A stretch of 64,000 nucleotides of DNA from Caballeronia arationis (GTDB taxonomy: Bacteria; Pseudomonadota; Gammaproteobacteria; Burkholderiales; Burkholderiaceae), in assembly GCF_001544975.2 (NCBI RefSeq), contig NZ_FCOG02000004.1, positions 62,001-126,000 on the forward strand, read 5' to 3'. Positions within the stretch are counted from its first letter, which is position 1. Every line of letters begins with the position of its first letter. Below are positions 1 through 8,217 of the stretch, piece by piece. The notes under the pieces are model-generated. The model was given only the letters and a program-made list of their open reading frames with translations, made no database searches and was not told the DNA's origin. The position numbers and the translations under genes were made by a program.

Positions 1-112
1 CGCGTGCCATCTCGGGAATGGCCGTCACGATGACGTTCGCATCCACGCTTTCCATGAACATCGCGCACGCGACGATGAGAGGGGCGACGAAAGCTTTGAT
101 GGCGAGCGGCAT
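1..112 (-). CDS. MFS transporter, N-terminal fragment
   Basis: The first 37 residues of a membrane transporter start at an ATG whose first base is 112 and run off the left edge. They contain one hydrophobic helix followed by FMESVDANVIVTAIPEMAR. This resembles the first transmembrane helix and first loop of DHA2/EmrB-type major facilitator drug exporters, which carry a conserved acidic residue and an (A/P)-L-P-x-M-A stretch there. The substrate cannot be told from this fragment. The gene is transcribed away from the DUF3820 gene, so 113-254 is a divergent promoter region. Family assignment is fairly sure; subfamily is inference. Confidence 0.6.
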   Translation of the reverse strand, partial: MPLAIKAFVAPLIVACAMFMESVDANVIVTAIPEMAR

Positions 113-254
113 GGAGAATCGATCGAACGTCTCTTCGCGGGGCAGCGGCGATTATGGCATCGATGCGAGGCTGCCGCCGAGGCATTGAGCCGTCGATGGC
201 GCGCGATGATAAGGTGCGCGCCATCGACGACATCGACAGACAGGATGGAAGGAC

Positions 255-467
255 ATGGACCCGGAAGATTTGCAACGGCTCGTCACGCAGACGATGCCCT
301 ATGGAAAGTTCAAGGGAAGACTGCTCGCGGACCTGCCCGCTCACTACCTCGCGTGGTTCGCACGTGAGGGTTTTCCGCAAGGTCAGCTTGGCCGGCTGCT
401 CGCGCTCATGCACGAGATCGACCACAACAACTTGCGCTCGCTGCTTGAGCCGCTGAGGCAGCGATGA
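255..467 (+). CDS. DUF3820 family small protein
   Basis: A 70-residue protein with the sequence style of the DUF3820 family: MPYGKFKGRLLADLPAHYL near the N-terminus, then an FxxEGFPxGxLGxLLALMxEI segment. Members are small soluble proteins of unknown biochemical role, sometimes labelled quorum-sensing-regulated virulence factor by homology alone. The ATG at 255 is preceded by GGAAGGAC, a good ribosome binding site. The gene stands alone between a divergent MFS gene and the nrdB leader. Family recognition is from memory; function is unknown. Confidence 0.7.
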   Translation: MDPEDLQRLVTQTMPYGKFKGRLLADLPAHYLAWFAREGFPQGQLGRLLALMHEIDHNNLRSLLEPLRQR

Positions 468-1023
468 CGCGTTGTTGAGCTCGCTGAAGGGCTTGACAAA
501 GGCGCTCGGGACGACATTTGGCGTCGGGATCGGGCCCACAATAGCTTGTGGTCGATGGAATAGAGAGCCCAACATTTAGTGGAATTTCGAGGCCTCGGAT
601 GCTACACTTCGGCAACGCGTTTTCGACTCATTGAGGCGTTCAGGCCGCATCGGGCGGTCGCGCCAAGCGATGTCGAAGCGAGCGTTTTCGATGCTGCATC
701 GCTCGTCGTCGAGACCGAAAGCGTCGATGCGAAAACGCAGGTCACCGGCATCGTCGACGCTCACTTCGCATCCGCTTCGACGCGCACTTCAAACGCAGTC
801 ATGCAAGGTCGCAAGTCGAAGCATCAAGCACGAAGCAAGGCTCGATGATGAGCACGTCGATCGAGCAGCAACACACATCGCGAGAGGCTTCACACACGAT
901 GCGTTGAGCAAAGTGTTGTATGCAGGTAGCAACGCGAACACAAAACAGGAATTTTCATGAGCAAGCTCTTTTATCGCTCATGAAAAGATGGTACAAACCG
1001 ATCTAAATTGATGGTGAGAATCT
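468..1023. other. Long non-coding stretch upstream of nrdB
   Basis: These 556 bases hold no gene I can support. Open frames exist on both strands but have no recognisable domain and no clear ribosome binding site. A 9-base inverted repeat (GCGTTTTCG at 682-690, CGAAAACGC at 730-738) and an 11-base one (952-986, listed separately) lie in it. The right end becomes AT-richer towards nrdB and probably carries its promoter. No remnant of nrdA was seen, although that gene usually precedes nrdB. Confidence 0.5.
952..986. repeat. Perfect 11-bp inverted repeat upstream of nrdB
   Basis: TTTTCATGAGC (952-962) is repeated in perfect reverse complement as GCTCATGAAAA (976-986), separated by 13 bases, ending 37 bases before the nrdB start. 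It does not match the NrdR box as I know it and has no T-tract after it. It could be an operator or a hairpin in the nrdB leader. The function is inferred only from symmetry and position. Confidence 0.5.
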
Positions 1024-2271
1024 ATGCTCAACTGGGATGACGAGACCACTGCCGTAGCTCCGTCGAGCGCTTCGCAACAGAACACGTTGCGCAACGCCGC
1101 GGGTACGGTTGCCGGCATGCAGCAAGCATCGCGCGCCGGTCATCAAGTTGCTCCTCAAGCAGCACGTCACGCCGCCTCGGCGACCAACATCTTCTCGGAC
1201 GACTTCGTCGCTCCCGCAGCGGCAACCGCAGGCGCCATCGCCGCAGTCAGCGAAGCGCGCGTCAACGTCGCCGACAAGCGCATCATCAACGGCAAGACCG
1301 ACGTCAACCAGCTCGTGCCGTTCAAGTACAAGTGGGCGTGGGAAAAATATCTGGCGGGTTGTGCCAACCACTGGATGCCGCAGGAAGTGAACATGTCGCG
1401 CGACATCGCCCTGTGGAAGGACCCCAACGGCCTGTCCGACGACGAGCGCCGTATCGTCAAGCGCAACCTCGGCTTCTTCGTGACGGCCGATTCGCTCGCC
1501 GCGAACAACATCGTGCTCGGCACGTACCGTCACATCACCGCTCCGGAGTGCCGCCAGTTCTTGCTGCGCCAGGCGTTCGAAGAGGCGATCCACACGCACG
1601 CTTACCAGTACATCGTCGAGTCCCTCGGTCTCGACGAGAGCGAAATCTTCAACGCGTACCACGAAGTCGACTCGATCCGCGCGAAGGACGAGTTCCTGAT
1701 TCCGTTCATCCAGACGCTCACCGATCCCGCCTTCACCACTGGCACGCTCGAAGCGGACCAGAAATTGCTCAAGTCGTTGATCGTGTTCGCCTGCGTGATG
1801 GAAGGGCTCTTCTTCTACGTCGGCTTCACACAGATCCTGGCGCTGGGTCGTCAGAACAAGATGACGGGCGCGGCGGAGCAGTACCAGTACATCCTGCGCG
1901 ACGAGTCGATGCACTGCAACTTCGGCATCGACCTGATCAACCAGATCAAGCTGGAAGAGCCGCAACTGTGGACGCCGGAGTTCCGTGCGGAGATTCGCGA
2001 AATTTTCAAGCAGGCTGTCGAACTTGAATATCGCTACGCTGAAGACACCATGCCGCGCGGGGTGCTCGGCCTGAATGCGTCGATGTTCAAGAGCTACCTG
2101 CGCTTCATCTGCAATCGGCGTTGTCAGCAGATTGGTCTCGACCCGCTCTTCCCGAACGAGGAAAACCCGTTCCCGTGGATGAGCGAGATGATCGACTTGA
2201 AGAAGGAACGCAACTTCTTCGAGACACGCGTGATTGATTATCAAACGGGCGGCGCGCTGACCTGGGAATAA
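1024..2271 (+). CDS. nrdB: Ribonucleotide reductase class Ia, beta subunit
   Basis: Small (R2) subunit of aerobic ribonucleoside-diphosphate reductase. It carries the diiron centre and tyrosyl radical that activate the alpha subunit NrdA for deoxyribonucleotide synthesis. The 415 residues include the expected ligands: Asp156, Glu187 and His190 (EAIH), Glu260, then Glu294 and His297 (RDESMH). Tyr194, four residues after His190, fits the radical tyrosine. About 90 Ala/Gln-rich residues precede the conserved fold, an N-terminal extension compared with the roughly 375-residue E. coli protein. nrdA is not adjacent: DUF3820 and a divergent MFS gene lie upstream, which is unusual for nrdB. Identification is very secure. 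Confidence 0.96.
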   Translation: MLNWDDETTAVAPSSASQQNTLRNAAGTVAGMQQASRAGHQVAPQAARHAASATNIFSDDFVAPAAATAGAIAAVSEARVNVADKRIINGKTDVNQLVPFKYKWAWEKYLAGCANHWMPQEVNMSRDIALWKDPNGLSDDERRIVKRNLGFFVTADSLAANNIVLGTYRHITAPECRQFLLRQAFEEAIHTHAYQYIVESLGLDESEIFNAYHEVDSIRAKDEFLIPFIQTLTDPAFTTGTLEADQKLLKSLIVFACVMEGLFFYVGFTQILALGRQNKMTGAAEQYQYILRDESMHCNFGIDLINQIKLEEPQLWTPEFRAEIREIFKQAVELEYRYAEDTMPRGVLGLNASMFKSYLRFICNRRCQQIGLDPLFPNEENPFPWMSEMIDLKKERNFFETRVIDYQTGGALTWE

Positions 2272-2715
2272 CAACAAGCCCAGGACGTGTTGCAGACGGA
2301 AATCGATGGGATGCAGGTGCCGCCGCGACCAACGCGAGCATCTGCAGTCAAGGTTTTAGGAGAACGGTCGCCTGATGCAAAGTGCGCCTCGAGGGCCAAT
2401 GGCCCGACTAGAAGACAGGCGTTTTGCGGACCCTTCAATGGGACGGGCAAACTTCCCCCCGGACAATGCCGGCGGCCTGGCCGCCGGTTCGATCAAGCGA
2501 TTGCCGGCACCGGAGTTCGGTGTCGACTCAATTTGGCGCGCGGTGCCTCGGGGCACGGCGCGCCTTGCCGTATTCATTAGCGTAAGCAGGTGGGATCAGC
2601 GTACGCCGATGAATAATCCGCTTCGCAGCGTGCGCCGTGAGACGCGCTCGCGGGAAGCGGGTTTTGACGAAGGGTGTTGTTTGAACTGACTCTCATCTGA
2701 AACCTGAAGGAGAAA
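2272..2715. other. Intergenic region with three GC-rich hairpins, leader of the H1-like gene
   Basis: No convincing gene in these 444 bases. Three hairpins can be drawn: GGGCC/GGCCC at 2393-2405; a perfect 9-base arm pair CCGGCGGCC/GGCCGCCGG at 2469-2487; and a 12-pair stem with one mismatch and a TCGG loop at 2535-2564. None has a clear T-tract, so they may end nrdB transcription through Rho, or form a structured 5' leader for the H1-like gene that starts at 2719. A Shine-Dalgarno AAGGAG stands at 2707-2712. Confidence 0.45.
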
Positions 2716-2718
2716 ATG

Positions 2719-3465
2719 ATGGCACTTGCCAAGAAAAAACCCGCCGCCAAGAAGGCTGCAGCCAAGCCGGCCGTAAAGAAGACGGCCGCCAAGAAGGCGA
2801 CCGCCGTGAAGAAGGTCGCAGTGAAGAAGGTCGCGGCCAAGAAGGCAGCTCCGGCCAAGAAGGTCGCGGCGAAGAAAGTCGCGGTGAAGAAGGTAGCAGC
2901 CAAGAAAGTCGCGGCGAAGAAGGTAGCAGCAAAGAAGGTAGCCGCGAAGAAGGCCCCGGCGAAGAAGGTAGCAGCCAAGAAAGTCGCGGCGAAGAAGGTC
3001 GCAGCGAAGAAGGTAGCGGCGAAGAAGGCTCCTGCGAAGAAGGCAGCAGCCAAGAAGGCGCCTGCGAAAAAGGCTGCTGCGAAGAAGGCGCCTGCGAAAA
3101 AGGCTGCCGCGAAAAAGGCCCCCGCGAAAAAGGCTGCTGCGAAGAAGGCCCCTGCCGCCAAGAAGGCGCCTGCTGCCAAGAAGGCTCCCGCTGCCAAGAA
3201 GGCCCCTGCTGCGAAGAAGGCTCCCGCTGCCAAGAAGGCTGCAGCGCCTGCTGCCACCAAAAGTGCTCCCGATGCAGCAGCGAAAACTGCCGCTCCGGCT
3301 GCGAAGAAGGCTCCGGTCAAGAAGGCAGCCGCCGCAAAGAAGAGCGCCCCTGCAGCTCCGGCAACCACCGCCACGACTCCGGCAGCTCCGGCTCCAGCTT
3401 CGGCGGTCAAGACGGCGTTGAACCCGGCTGCGGCATGGCCGTTCCCGACGGGCAGCCGTCCGTAA
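2719..3465 (+). CDS. Histone H1-like lysine/alanine-rich nucleoid protein
   Basis: A 248-residue, extremely basic low-complexity protein made almost only of Lys, Ala, Pro and Val in KKxAA- and KKAPA-type steps, with a less repetitive Ala/Pro/Thr tail from about residue 170. It resembles the bacterial H1-like proteins (the HctB/AlgP style C-terminal histone tail), which bind DNA non-specifically and compact the nucleoid. There is no globular domain. Two ATGs are adjacent at 2716 and 2719. The second has the better spacing from the AAGGAG at 2707-2712, so it is preferred. Repeat number is likely to vary between strains. A strong terminator follows. Role is inferred from composition. Confidence 0.85.
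   Translation: MALAKKKPAAKKAAAKPAVKKTAAKKATAVKKVAVKKVAAKKAAPAKKVAAKKVAVKKVAAKKVAAKKVAAKKVAAKKAPAKKVAAKKVAAKKVAAKKVAAKKAPAKKAAAKKAPAKKAAAKKAPAKKAAAKKAPAKKAAAKKAPAAKKAPAAKKAPAAKKAPAAKKAPAAKKAAAPAATKSAPDAAAKTAAPAAKKAPVKKAAAAKKSAPAAPATTATTPAAPAPASAVKTALNPAAAWPFPTGSRP
2755..3245 (+). repeat. Degenerate short coding repeats (AAKK units)
   Basis: Within the H1-like gene, units of roughly 12-15 bases such as GCGAAGAAGGTAGCA, GCCAAGAAGGCGCCT and GCGAAAAAGGCTGCT are tandemly repeated with third-position changes. They encode A-K-K-(V/A)-A and A-P-A-K-K. The DNA repetition follows from the protein composition, but it makes the locus prone to slippage and to assembly error. Confidence 0.8.
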
Positions 3466-3532
3466 GTACCGGGCAGCACGCAGTATCGCGACACACTCGA
3501 TGTGTCTCTAGGCCGGGTAGGGCTACCCGGTC

Positions 3533-3574
3533 AAAACCCGTCGCCGGAGCGATCCGACGGCGGGTTTTTATTTA
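3533..3574 (+). terminator. Rho-independent terminator of the H1-like gene
   Basis: AACCCGTCGCCG (3535-3546) pairs with CGACGGCGGGTT ending near 3566 (one G-T wobble, one mismatch), loop of eight bases, followed by a T-rich run. A separate perfect 8-base palindrome CCGGGTAG/CTACCCGG lies just upstream at 3513-3530. Confidence 0.85.
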
Positions 3575-3711
3575 GCCGCGGCAACTCCCATGCAGCCGTC
3601 CGCGATCCGCAGACGCAAAAAAGCGCACGTGCCTTGCGACACATGCGCTCGTGTTTGCCACTGGCCGTCCGCGATCAAGCGCGACGGCCAGCGTCTTTGT
3701 CCTTCGCCCGC

Positions 3712-4188
3712 TCAGTGCGTGACGCGCGTGACTCCGCCGCTCGACAGCAGACGAACCCGCTCGCCGGCCTGGAAGACTTCGCCCGTCGAGGTTTGCGTGA
3801 TGGCACGCATGTCGCCGTTATCCAGCCGCACGGTGATCTCCAGTCCGTTCTTCACCGCGACGTTGTTCTCCACCGCGTTGCCCGCCACGGCGCCCGCGAG
3901 ACCGCCGACGATGCCCGTCAGGATCGAGCCGGTCCCGCCGCCGATAGTGCTGCCAGCCACCGCGCCGAGCGCGCCGCCGCCAATCGCGCCGAGGCCGCTC
4001 GGCTGCCCGTTGTTCGAACTGATCTTCACGCCGCGCACGCTTTCGACGGTTGCCATGCGCACCGTCTCTTCGCGCTGCGCCTGCGATGCCGTGTAGACAT
4101 CGGGTGAACTGCTGTTATAGGCGCAGCCGGACATTGCCACCGAGCTGACCAGCGCCACTGCCAGCCCGACACGACTCATGCTTTTCAT
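3712..4188 (-). CDS. Glycine-zipper 2TM outer-membrane lipoprotein (SlyB-like)
   Basis: A 158-residue lipoprotein. A short signal sequence ends in the lipobox AMSGC (Cys22), so it should be processed by signal peptidase II and lipidated. Residues about 65-115 are a glycine zipper (GLGAIGGGALGAVAGSTIGG and a second GGLAGAVAG run), typical of SlyB/Pcp/17-kDa antigen proteins that insert in or brace the outer membrane. The C-terminal part (EITVRLDNGDMRAITQ) is the small beta domain found in the same family. The start at 4188 is chosen because GGAG lies seven bases upstream; an in-frame TTG at 4203 would only add five residues. It is convergent with the H1-like gene. Confidence 0.85.
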   Translation of the reverse strand: MKSMSRVGLAVALVSSVAMSGCAYNSSSPDVYTASQAQREETVRMATVESVRGVKISSNNGQPSGLGAIGGGALGAVAGSTIGGGTGSILTGIVGGLAGAVAGNAVENNVAVKNGLEITVRLDNGDMRAITQTSTGEVFQAGERVRLLSSGGVTRVTH

Positions 4189-4204
4189 TCCCTTGCTCCA
4201 CAAA

Positions 4205-5143
4205 TTACGACAGGCTGGTTCCGAATGCCTGTTTGAAACGCTCTTCGATTTCGGCGCGCGTCGGCGCGTAAGTCTGCGGTCCCTGATGTTCGATTTTGAG
4301 CGAGCCCATCAGGCTGGCAAGACGACCGGTCTTCTCCCAGCCAAGCTTGTTTTCGATGCCGTACAAAAGGCCGCCGCGGAACGCATCGCCGCAGCCCGTC
4401 GGGTCGACCACCTGTCGCGCCTTCACGACGGGAATCTCCTCGACGCCGTCTTTGTGATGAATCTGCGCACCCAGTTCGCCGCGCGTGACCACCAGCGCCT
4501 CGACCCGGCCCGCAATGTCTTCGATCGACCAGCCGGACTTGTTGCTCAACAGCTTGGCTTCGTAATCGTTGACCGCCACGTAAGTGGCAAGTTCAATCAT
4601 GTGACGAAGCTCCACACCTTCGAGGATCGGCAGGCCCTGGCCCGGGTCGAAGACGAACGGCACGCCGGCCTTCGCGAACTGGTCGGCGTGCTGGCGCATG
4701 CCGTCGGCGCCGTCGGGCGCGACGATGCCGAGCGTGATCCCGCGCGCCTCGTCGGCGCGATTCTGGTGCGATTCCATCATCGCGCCCGGGTGGAAGGCGG
4801 TGATCTGGTTGTTCGCGAGGTCGGTCGTGATGAAGCATTGCGCCGAGTGCTGCTCGGGCAGCACGCGCACGTATTCCTTCGACAGGCCGAGCGCGTCGAG
4901 GCGGTCGAGGTAGAGCTGCGCGTCGGCTTCGCCGAGTGTCGCCATGATCTTCGCGTCGCCGCCGAGCAGCTTCAGTGCGTACGCGATGTTGCCCGCGCAG
5001 CCGCCGAAGTTGCGGCGCATCGTCGGCACCAGGAAGCTGATGTTCAGCATGTGCACCTGGTCCGGCAGGATGTGGTCGCCGAAGCGGCCCTGGAAGGTCA
5101 TGATGTTGTCGTAGGCGAGCGAGCCGCAGATGAGCGTAGCCAA
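4205..5143 (-). CDS. PfkB-family carbohydrate/nucleoside kinase
   Basis: A ribokinase-fold ATP-dependent kinase of about 312 residues. The first family signature GGCAGNIAYALKLLGGDAK is in the N-terminal third, and DPTGCGDAFRGG near the C-terminus contains the catalytic Asp and the anion-hole glycines. The sequence resembles the adenosine kinase-like branch found in Burkholderia, but the substrate cannot be read from the sequence. The chosen start is a TTG at 5143, giving (M)ATLICGSLAYDN, because AAAGGA lies eight bases upstream and the fold begins immediately. A longer reading from an ATG at 5185 adds 14 residues without family resemblance. The glycine-zipper gene follows on the same strand after only 16 bases, so co-transcription is likely. 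Confidence 0.85.
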   Translation of the reverse strand: MATLICGSLAYDNIMTFQGRFGDHILPDQVHMLNISFLVPTMRRNFGGCAGNIAYALKLLGGDAKIMATLGEADAQLYLDRLDALGLSKEYVRVLPEQHSAQCFITTDLANNQITAFHPGAMMESHQNRADEARGITLGIVAPDGADGMRQHADQFAKAGVPFVFDPGQGLPILEGVELRHMIELATYVAVNDYEAKLLSNKSGWSIEDIAGRVEALVVTRGELGAQIHHKDGVEEIPVVKARQVVDPTGCGDAFRGGLLYGIENKLGWEKTGRLASLMGSLKIEHQGPQTYAPTRAEIEERFKQAFGTSLS

Positions 5144-5180
5144 GGCGAACGTCCTTTGAATCGAGTCGGAAAGGGGAAGG

Positions 5181-5239
5181 CGCATTCGTCAGACTGCGCG
5201 AGCAGCCTCACGAATGCGCGGACCGCGAGCGGTCCGCGC
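5181..5239. repeat. Two hairpins sharing bases, between tpx and the PfkB kinase
   Basis: CGCATTCGT (5181-5189) is complementary to ACGAATGCG (5210-5218). GCGCGGACCGC (5216-5226) is perfectly complementary to GCGGTCCGCGC (5229-5239). They share 5216-5218. On the minus strand the GC-rich one comes first after the tpx stop, but no T-tract follows, so it is not a standard intrinsic terminator. It may stabilise the tpx message or attenuate read-through into the kinase. Confidence 0.45.
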
Positions 5240-5250
5240 GAAAAGTGCTT

Positions 5251-5751
5251 TTACTTCAGTGCCGCGAGCGCCGCGTCGTAATTCGGCTCGTTCTTGATTT
5301 CGGACACGAGTTCGGAATACACGACCTTGTCGTTCGCATCGATCACGACGACCGCGCGCGCCGTCAGGCCCTTCAGCGGTCCGCTCGTGACGTCGACACC
5401 GTATGCCTTCGCGAAATCCGTGCCACGGAACGTCGATGCCGTCACGACGTTCTGCAGGCCTTCGGTCACGCAGAAGCGCTTGGCCGCGAACGGCAGGTCG
5501 CCCGAGACGACCACGACGGCCGTATTGTCGAGCTTGCCGGCAGCCTCGTTGAATTTGCGCGTGGACGTGGCGCAGGTGGGCGTGTCGAGGCTCGGGACGA
5601 TGTTCAGCACCTTGCGCTTGCCCGCGAAGTTCGCGAGCTTCACGTCGCCGAGGTCCGCGCCGACGAGCGTGAAATCGGGGGCCTGCTGTCCTGTCGACGG
5701 GAAGCTGCCGGCCACGTCGATCGGGTTGCCGCCGAGGGTAACTTGACTCAT
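5251..5751 (-). CDS. tpx: Thiol peroxidase (atypical 2-Cys peroxiredoxin)
   Basis: Tpx reduces hydrogen peroxide and alkyl hydroperoxides using thioredoxin; in E. coli it acts in the periplasm or cytosolic periphery. The protein has 166 residues, the usual length. The peroxidatic cysteine is Cys60 in [11 protein letters not shown], and the resolving cysteine is Cys94 in RFCVTEGL, the spacing characteristic of Tpx. [12 protein letters not shown] and the C-terminal YDAALAALK also match the family. No signal peptide is visible. It is a single-gene unit or heads a loose unit with the kinase downstream; the preceding gene on this strand is separated by about 100 bases. Confidence 0.95.
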   Translation of the reverse strand: MSQVTLGGNPIDVAGSFPSTGQQAPDFTLVGADLGDVKLANFAGKRKVLNIVPSLDTPTCATSTRKFNEAAGKLDNTAVVVVSGDLPFAAKRFCVTEGLQNVVTASTFRGTDFAKAYGVDVTSGPLKGLTARAVVVIDANDKVVYSELVSEIKNEPNYDAALAALK

Positions 5752-5852
5752 GTTGCGCTCCTGGATTGCGTCAGATGTTCAGAGGAAAGCGCGCGTCCGC
5801 TGGCGGACGCGCGTCGGGGAAAAAAGCGAGGCGTGTTGTACCGCTCTCGAAG

Positions 5853-7262
5853 TCACGGATAAAAAACCTGCACGCGATAGTTCGCGGCGACCGCGTCGCC
5901 CGTGTCGAGCCGCACAATCACCGGCTGCGTGCTGCGCGCGGGCAGGCCCGTGGCGAATATCGTACCCGGACGCGCGTAATCCTGCGGCCAGAGCACGCGG
6001 CGAATCGCGATGTTGTTCTTGTCGTCGAGCAATGTGAGCTCGAGCGCCGGATAGGCGAGCGCGACGTCGTACCGGTTGCGCAGCGACAGCTTCAGTTCCA
6101 GCTTGTGCGGCCCGTCCACTTGCCTCAGGCCGGAGTTCTCGATCTGCAGGCCGTCGATGTCGCGCGGGGGCGTCACGATACAGCCGAGCTGCTCGCATGC
6201 TGTGACGTAGATCGACTGCGCGTGCGGAAAATAGACGATCACGGTCTCGCGCTGCCACCACGCCAGTTGCAGCACCAGCGTCACGGCGAGTACGACGGCG
6301 GCCACGCGCCCGGTGATCTTCCAGAACTTCGGTGAGCGCCACGGGGGAACCGTCTCGCGCATGGCGGGATAGGGAGCGGCTTCGCCGTCGCCACGCGCGG
6401 AGAAGCCGCCGGAGTCGGAAGGCGGCATGTTGAAGCGCGGTTCGGGATCGGACGGCCATGCGGGACCTGGTGCCGGGCGTTCGGTTTCGTTCGCGGCGCG
6501 CCGTGATGGATCGACGAAGGGTTCTTCGCGGGTATCGGCGAAGCGCTCCGCGCCGGCTTCGGGAGGAACGCCGGCCTGCCTTCGCGCCTGCTCTTCCTCG
6601 GGACGCTCGACGAACGGTCCCGTGCGCGCGCGGACAAAGCGCTTGCCGCTAGCTTCGTCGGGCGGCGTGACGAACGGTTCGGGGCGCTCATCGAGCGACG
6701 GGTCCGCGCGATCTCCCTTCAAGGGTGCCGGCTTCGCTTCGGGTTCGTGCCGGGCCGCGGGTACTGCGGCCGTTTCGTTGCGAGCGAGATCTTCGGCGAA
6801 CGGCGCGAAGACCGTCTCTTCGCCCGCACCAGCATCGCCCGCGACGAACGACTTCGTATGCGGTTTGCCGAAGGTTTCGAATGCGGCTTCGTGCGGGGTA
6901 TCGGCGGGTGTTTCTTCTGCAGGAGCATTGGCCGTAACGGATTCACCGGCTTGCGAGCCGCGCCCGCCGGGCGTCAAGGGCGTCTCGGCAACGGGCGGAC
7001 GCTCGTCTTCCTCGCGCCGCGCGTCCGCAAACAAGCCGGCGGACGCTGCAGTCGCAGCAGGAGCGACTTCATCTCGCGCGCTCGCGTGCCCGATTTCGGC
7101 AGGCGCGGCCGGCTCGTCAGGCGCGAGTTCGAACTGATAATGTGCGGCGTCGAAGACTTCCTGGCAATGCCCGCAGCGCACGCGGCCATCGTGAGGCGCG
7201 AGCAGATGCGGATCGAGTCGGAATACGGTGTCGCAGTGAGGACAGCGGGTTGCCAGCGCCAT
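5853..7262 (-). CDS. Zinc-ribbon and DUF3426 membrane protein
   Basis: A 469-residue protein in three parts. Residues 1-36 are an MJ0042-type zinc ribbon with Cys7/Cys10 and Cys30/Cys33 (CPHC and CGHC). Residues about 40-315 are a low-complexity linker rich in Pro, Glu, Ala and Arg. One transmembrane helix follows at about 318-340 (VAAVVLAVTLVLQLAWW). The remainder is a DUF3426 domain with an Ig-like beta character, predicted outside the cytoplasmic membrane. Proteins of this architecture are conserved next to prmA in betaproteobacteria, but their role is not established. It starts 56 bases after the prmA stop on the same strand, suggesting an accB-accC-prmA-DUF3426 transcript. Confidence 0.85.
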   Translation of the reverse strand: MALATRCPHCDTVFRLDPHLLAPHDGRVRCGHCQEVFDAAHYQFELAPDEPAAPAEIGHASARDEVAPAATAASAGLFADARREEDERPPVAETPLTPGGRGSQAGESVTANAPAEETPADTPHEAAFETFGKPHTKSFVAGDAGAGEETVFAPFAEDLARNETAAVPAARHEPEAKPAPLKGDRADPSLDERPEPFVTPPDEASGKRFVRARTGPFVERPEEEQARRQAGVPPEAGAERFADTREEPFVDPSRRAANETERPAPGPAWPSDPEPRFNMPPSDSGGFSARGDGEAAPYPAMRETVPPWRSPKFWKITGRVAAVVLAVTLVLQLAWWQRETVIVYFPHAQSIYVTACEQLGCIVTPPRDIDGLQIENSGLRQVDGPHKLELKLSLRNRYDVALAYPALELTLLDDKNNIAIRRVLWPQDYARPGTIFATGLPARSTQPVIVRLDTGDAVAANYRVQVFYP

Positions 7263-7318
7263 GTTTGAGCCGAAGGCCTGATGGCCGGTTCGTGGACGAT
7301 GGCGCTATTCTAAATGCT

Positions 7319-8212
7319 TTAGCGTCGAGTTCCGGCGAGGCATACCCAGCCTTCGTGTTCGCGCCAGACGCTAATGTCGATCCACTGCGCATAGACGGCC
7401 GCGACTTCGTCGGCCTGCCGCGCAAGAATGCCCGACAGCGCGATGCGCCCGCCCGCCTTCACCTTCGAAGCGAGCATCGAAGCCATCAGTTTCAACGGAT
7501 TCGAAAGAATATTCGCGACGACGATATCGAACTCGCGTTCAGGGCAATCGTCGGGCAGGCCGTAAGTGACCTCCGCGCGATTGCGCTCGCTGTTCTGGCG
7601 AGCCGACTCGACCGCTTGCGGATCGATGTCGATGCCGAACACCGGATTCGCGCCGCACTTCTTCGCGAGGATCGCGAGGATGCCGGAACCGCAGCCGTAG
7701 TCGAGCACGGACTGATCGTTCTGAACCGACTGCTCCAGCCACTCCATGCAAAGGCGCGTGGTCGGATGGCTGCCGGTGCCGAACGCGAGGCCCGGATCGA
7801 GTTCGAGAATGAGCGCGCCGGGGTCGGGCGCGTCGTGCCAGGACGGCACGACCCAGATGCGCTCGCCGATCGAAATCGGATCGAACTGCGACTGCGTGAG
7901 CCGCACCCAGTCCTGTTCCTCGACGTCGCGCACGGTGAAGGAAGGCGTTTGCGCCAGTCCGATTTCGTTCGACGCCGCCGCGAGCAGGACGGCGGGATCG
8001 GCGTCTTCCGCAAGCAGCGCGACGACGCGCGAGCGCTTCCACGCGCTTTGCTCGGGCGTGAGTCCGGGCTCTCCGAAGAGCGGCTGCTCGTCGGGCGTAT
8101 CGGCGTCGGCGTCTTCCACGGATACCGACAGCGCGCCGATTTCGAGCAGCGCGTCCGACAGCGCTTCCGCGTGCTCGCGATTCAGCTCGGCGATCAATTC
8201 CCGGTAACTCAT
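7319..8212 (-). CDS. prmA: Ribosomal protein L11 methyltransferase
   Basis: PrmA is an S-adenosylmethionine-dependent enzyme that trimethylates amino groups of ribosomal protein L11. The 297 residues comprise an N-terminal substrate-recognition domain and a Rossmann methyltransferase domain. SAM-binding motif I is DYGCGSG at 171-177, preceded by the family motif [10 protein letters not shown] (143-152). The catalytic-region motif NILSNPL stands where PrmA and related N-methyltransferases have N-I-L-x-x-P-L. The ATG at 8212 is the natural start. The gene begins five bases after the accC stop, so translation is probably coupled to the fatty-acid genes. Confidence 0.96.
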   Translation of the reverse strand: MSYRELIAELNREHAEALSDALLEIGALSVSVEDADADTPDEQPLFGEPGLTPEQSAWKRSRVVALLAEDADPAVLLAAASNEIGLAQTPSFTVRDVEEQDWVRLTQSQFDPISIGERIWVVPSWHDAPDPGALILELDPGLAFGTGSHPTTRLCMEWLEQSVQNDQSVLDYGCGSGILAILAKKCGANPVFGIDIDPQAVESARQNSERNRAEVTYGLPDDCPEREFDIVVANILSNPLKLMASMLASKVKAGGRIALSGILARQADEVAAVYAQWIDISVWREHEGWVCLAGTRR

Positions 8213-8217
8213 CGTCT

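Noticed and set aside
579-960. Two overlapping plus-strand open frames of 89 and 109 codons upstream of nrdB
   Set aside because: They overlap each other, have no good ribosome binding site, no recognisable domain, and Ser/Arg-rich composition expected from random high-GC frames.
2287-2580. A 97-codon open frame between nrdB and the H1-like gene
   Set aside because: It crosses three stable hairpins, has low-complexity Arg/Pro/Gly composition and no family resemblance.
2755-3245. Repeat array considered as CRISPR-like
   Set aside because: The repeats are contiguous short coding units without unique spacers and encode the Lys/Ala-rich histone-like protein.
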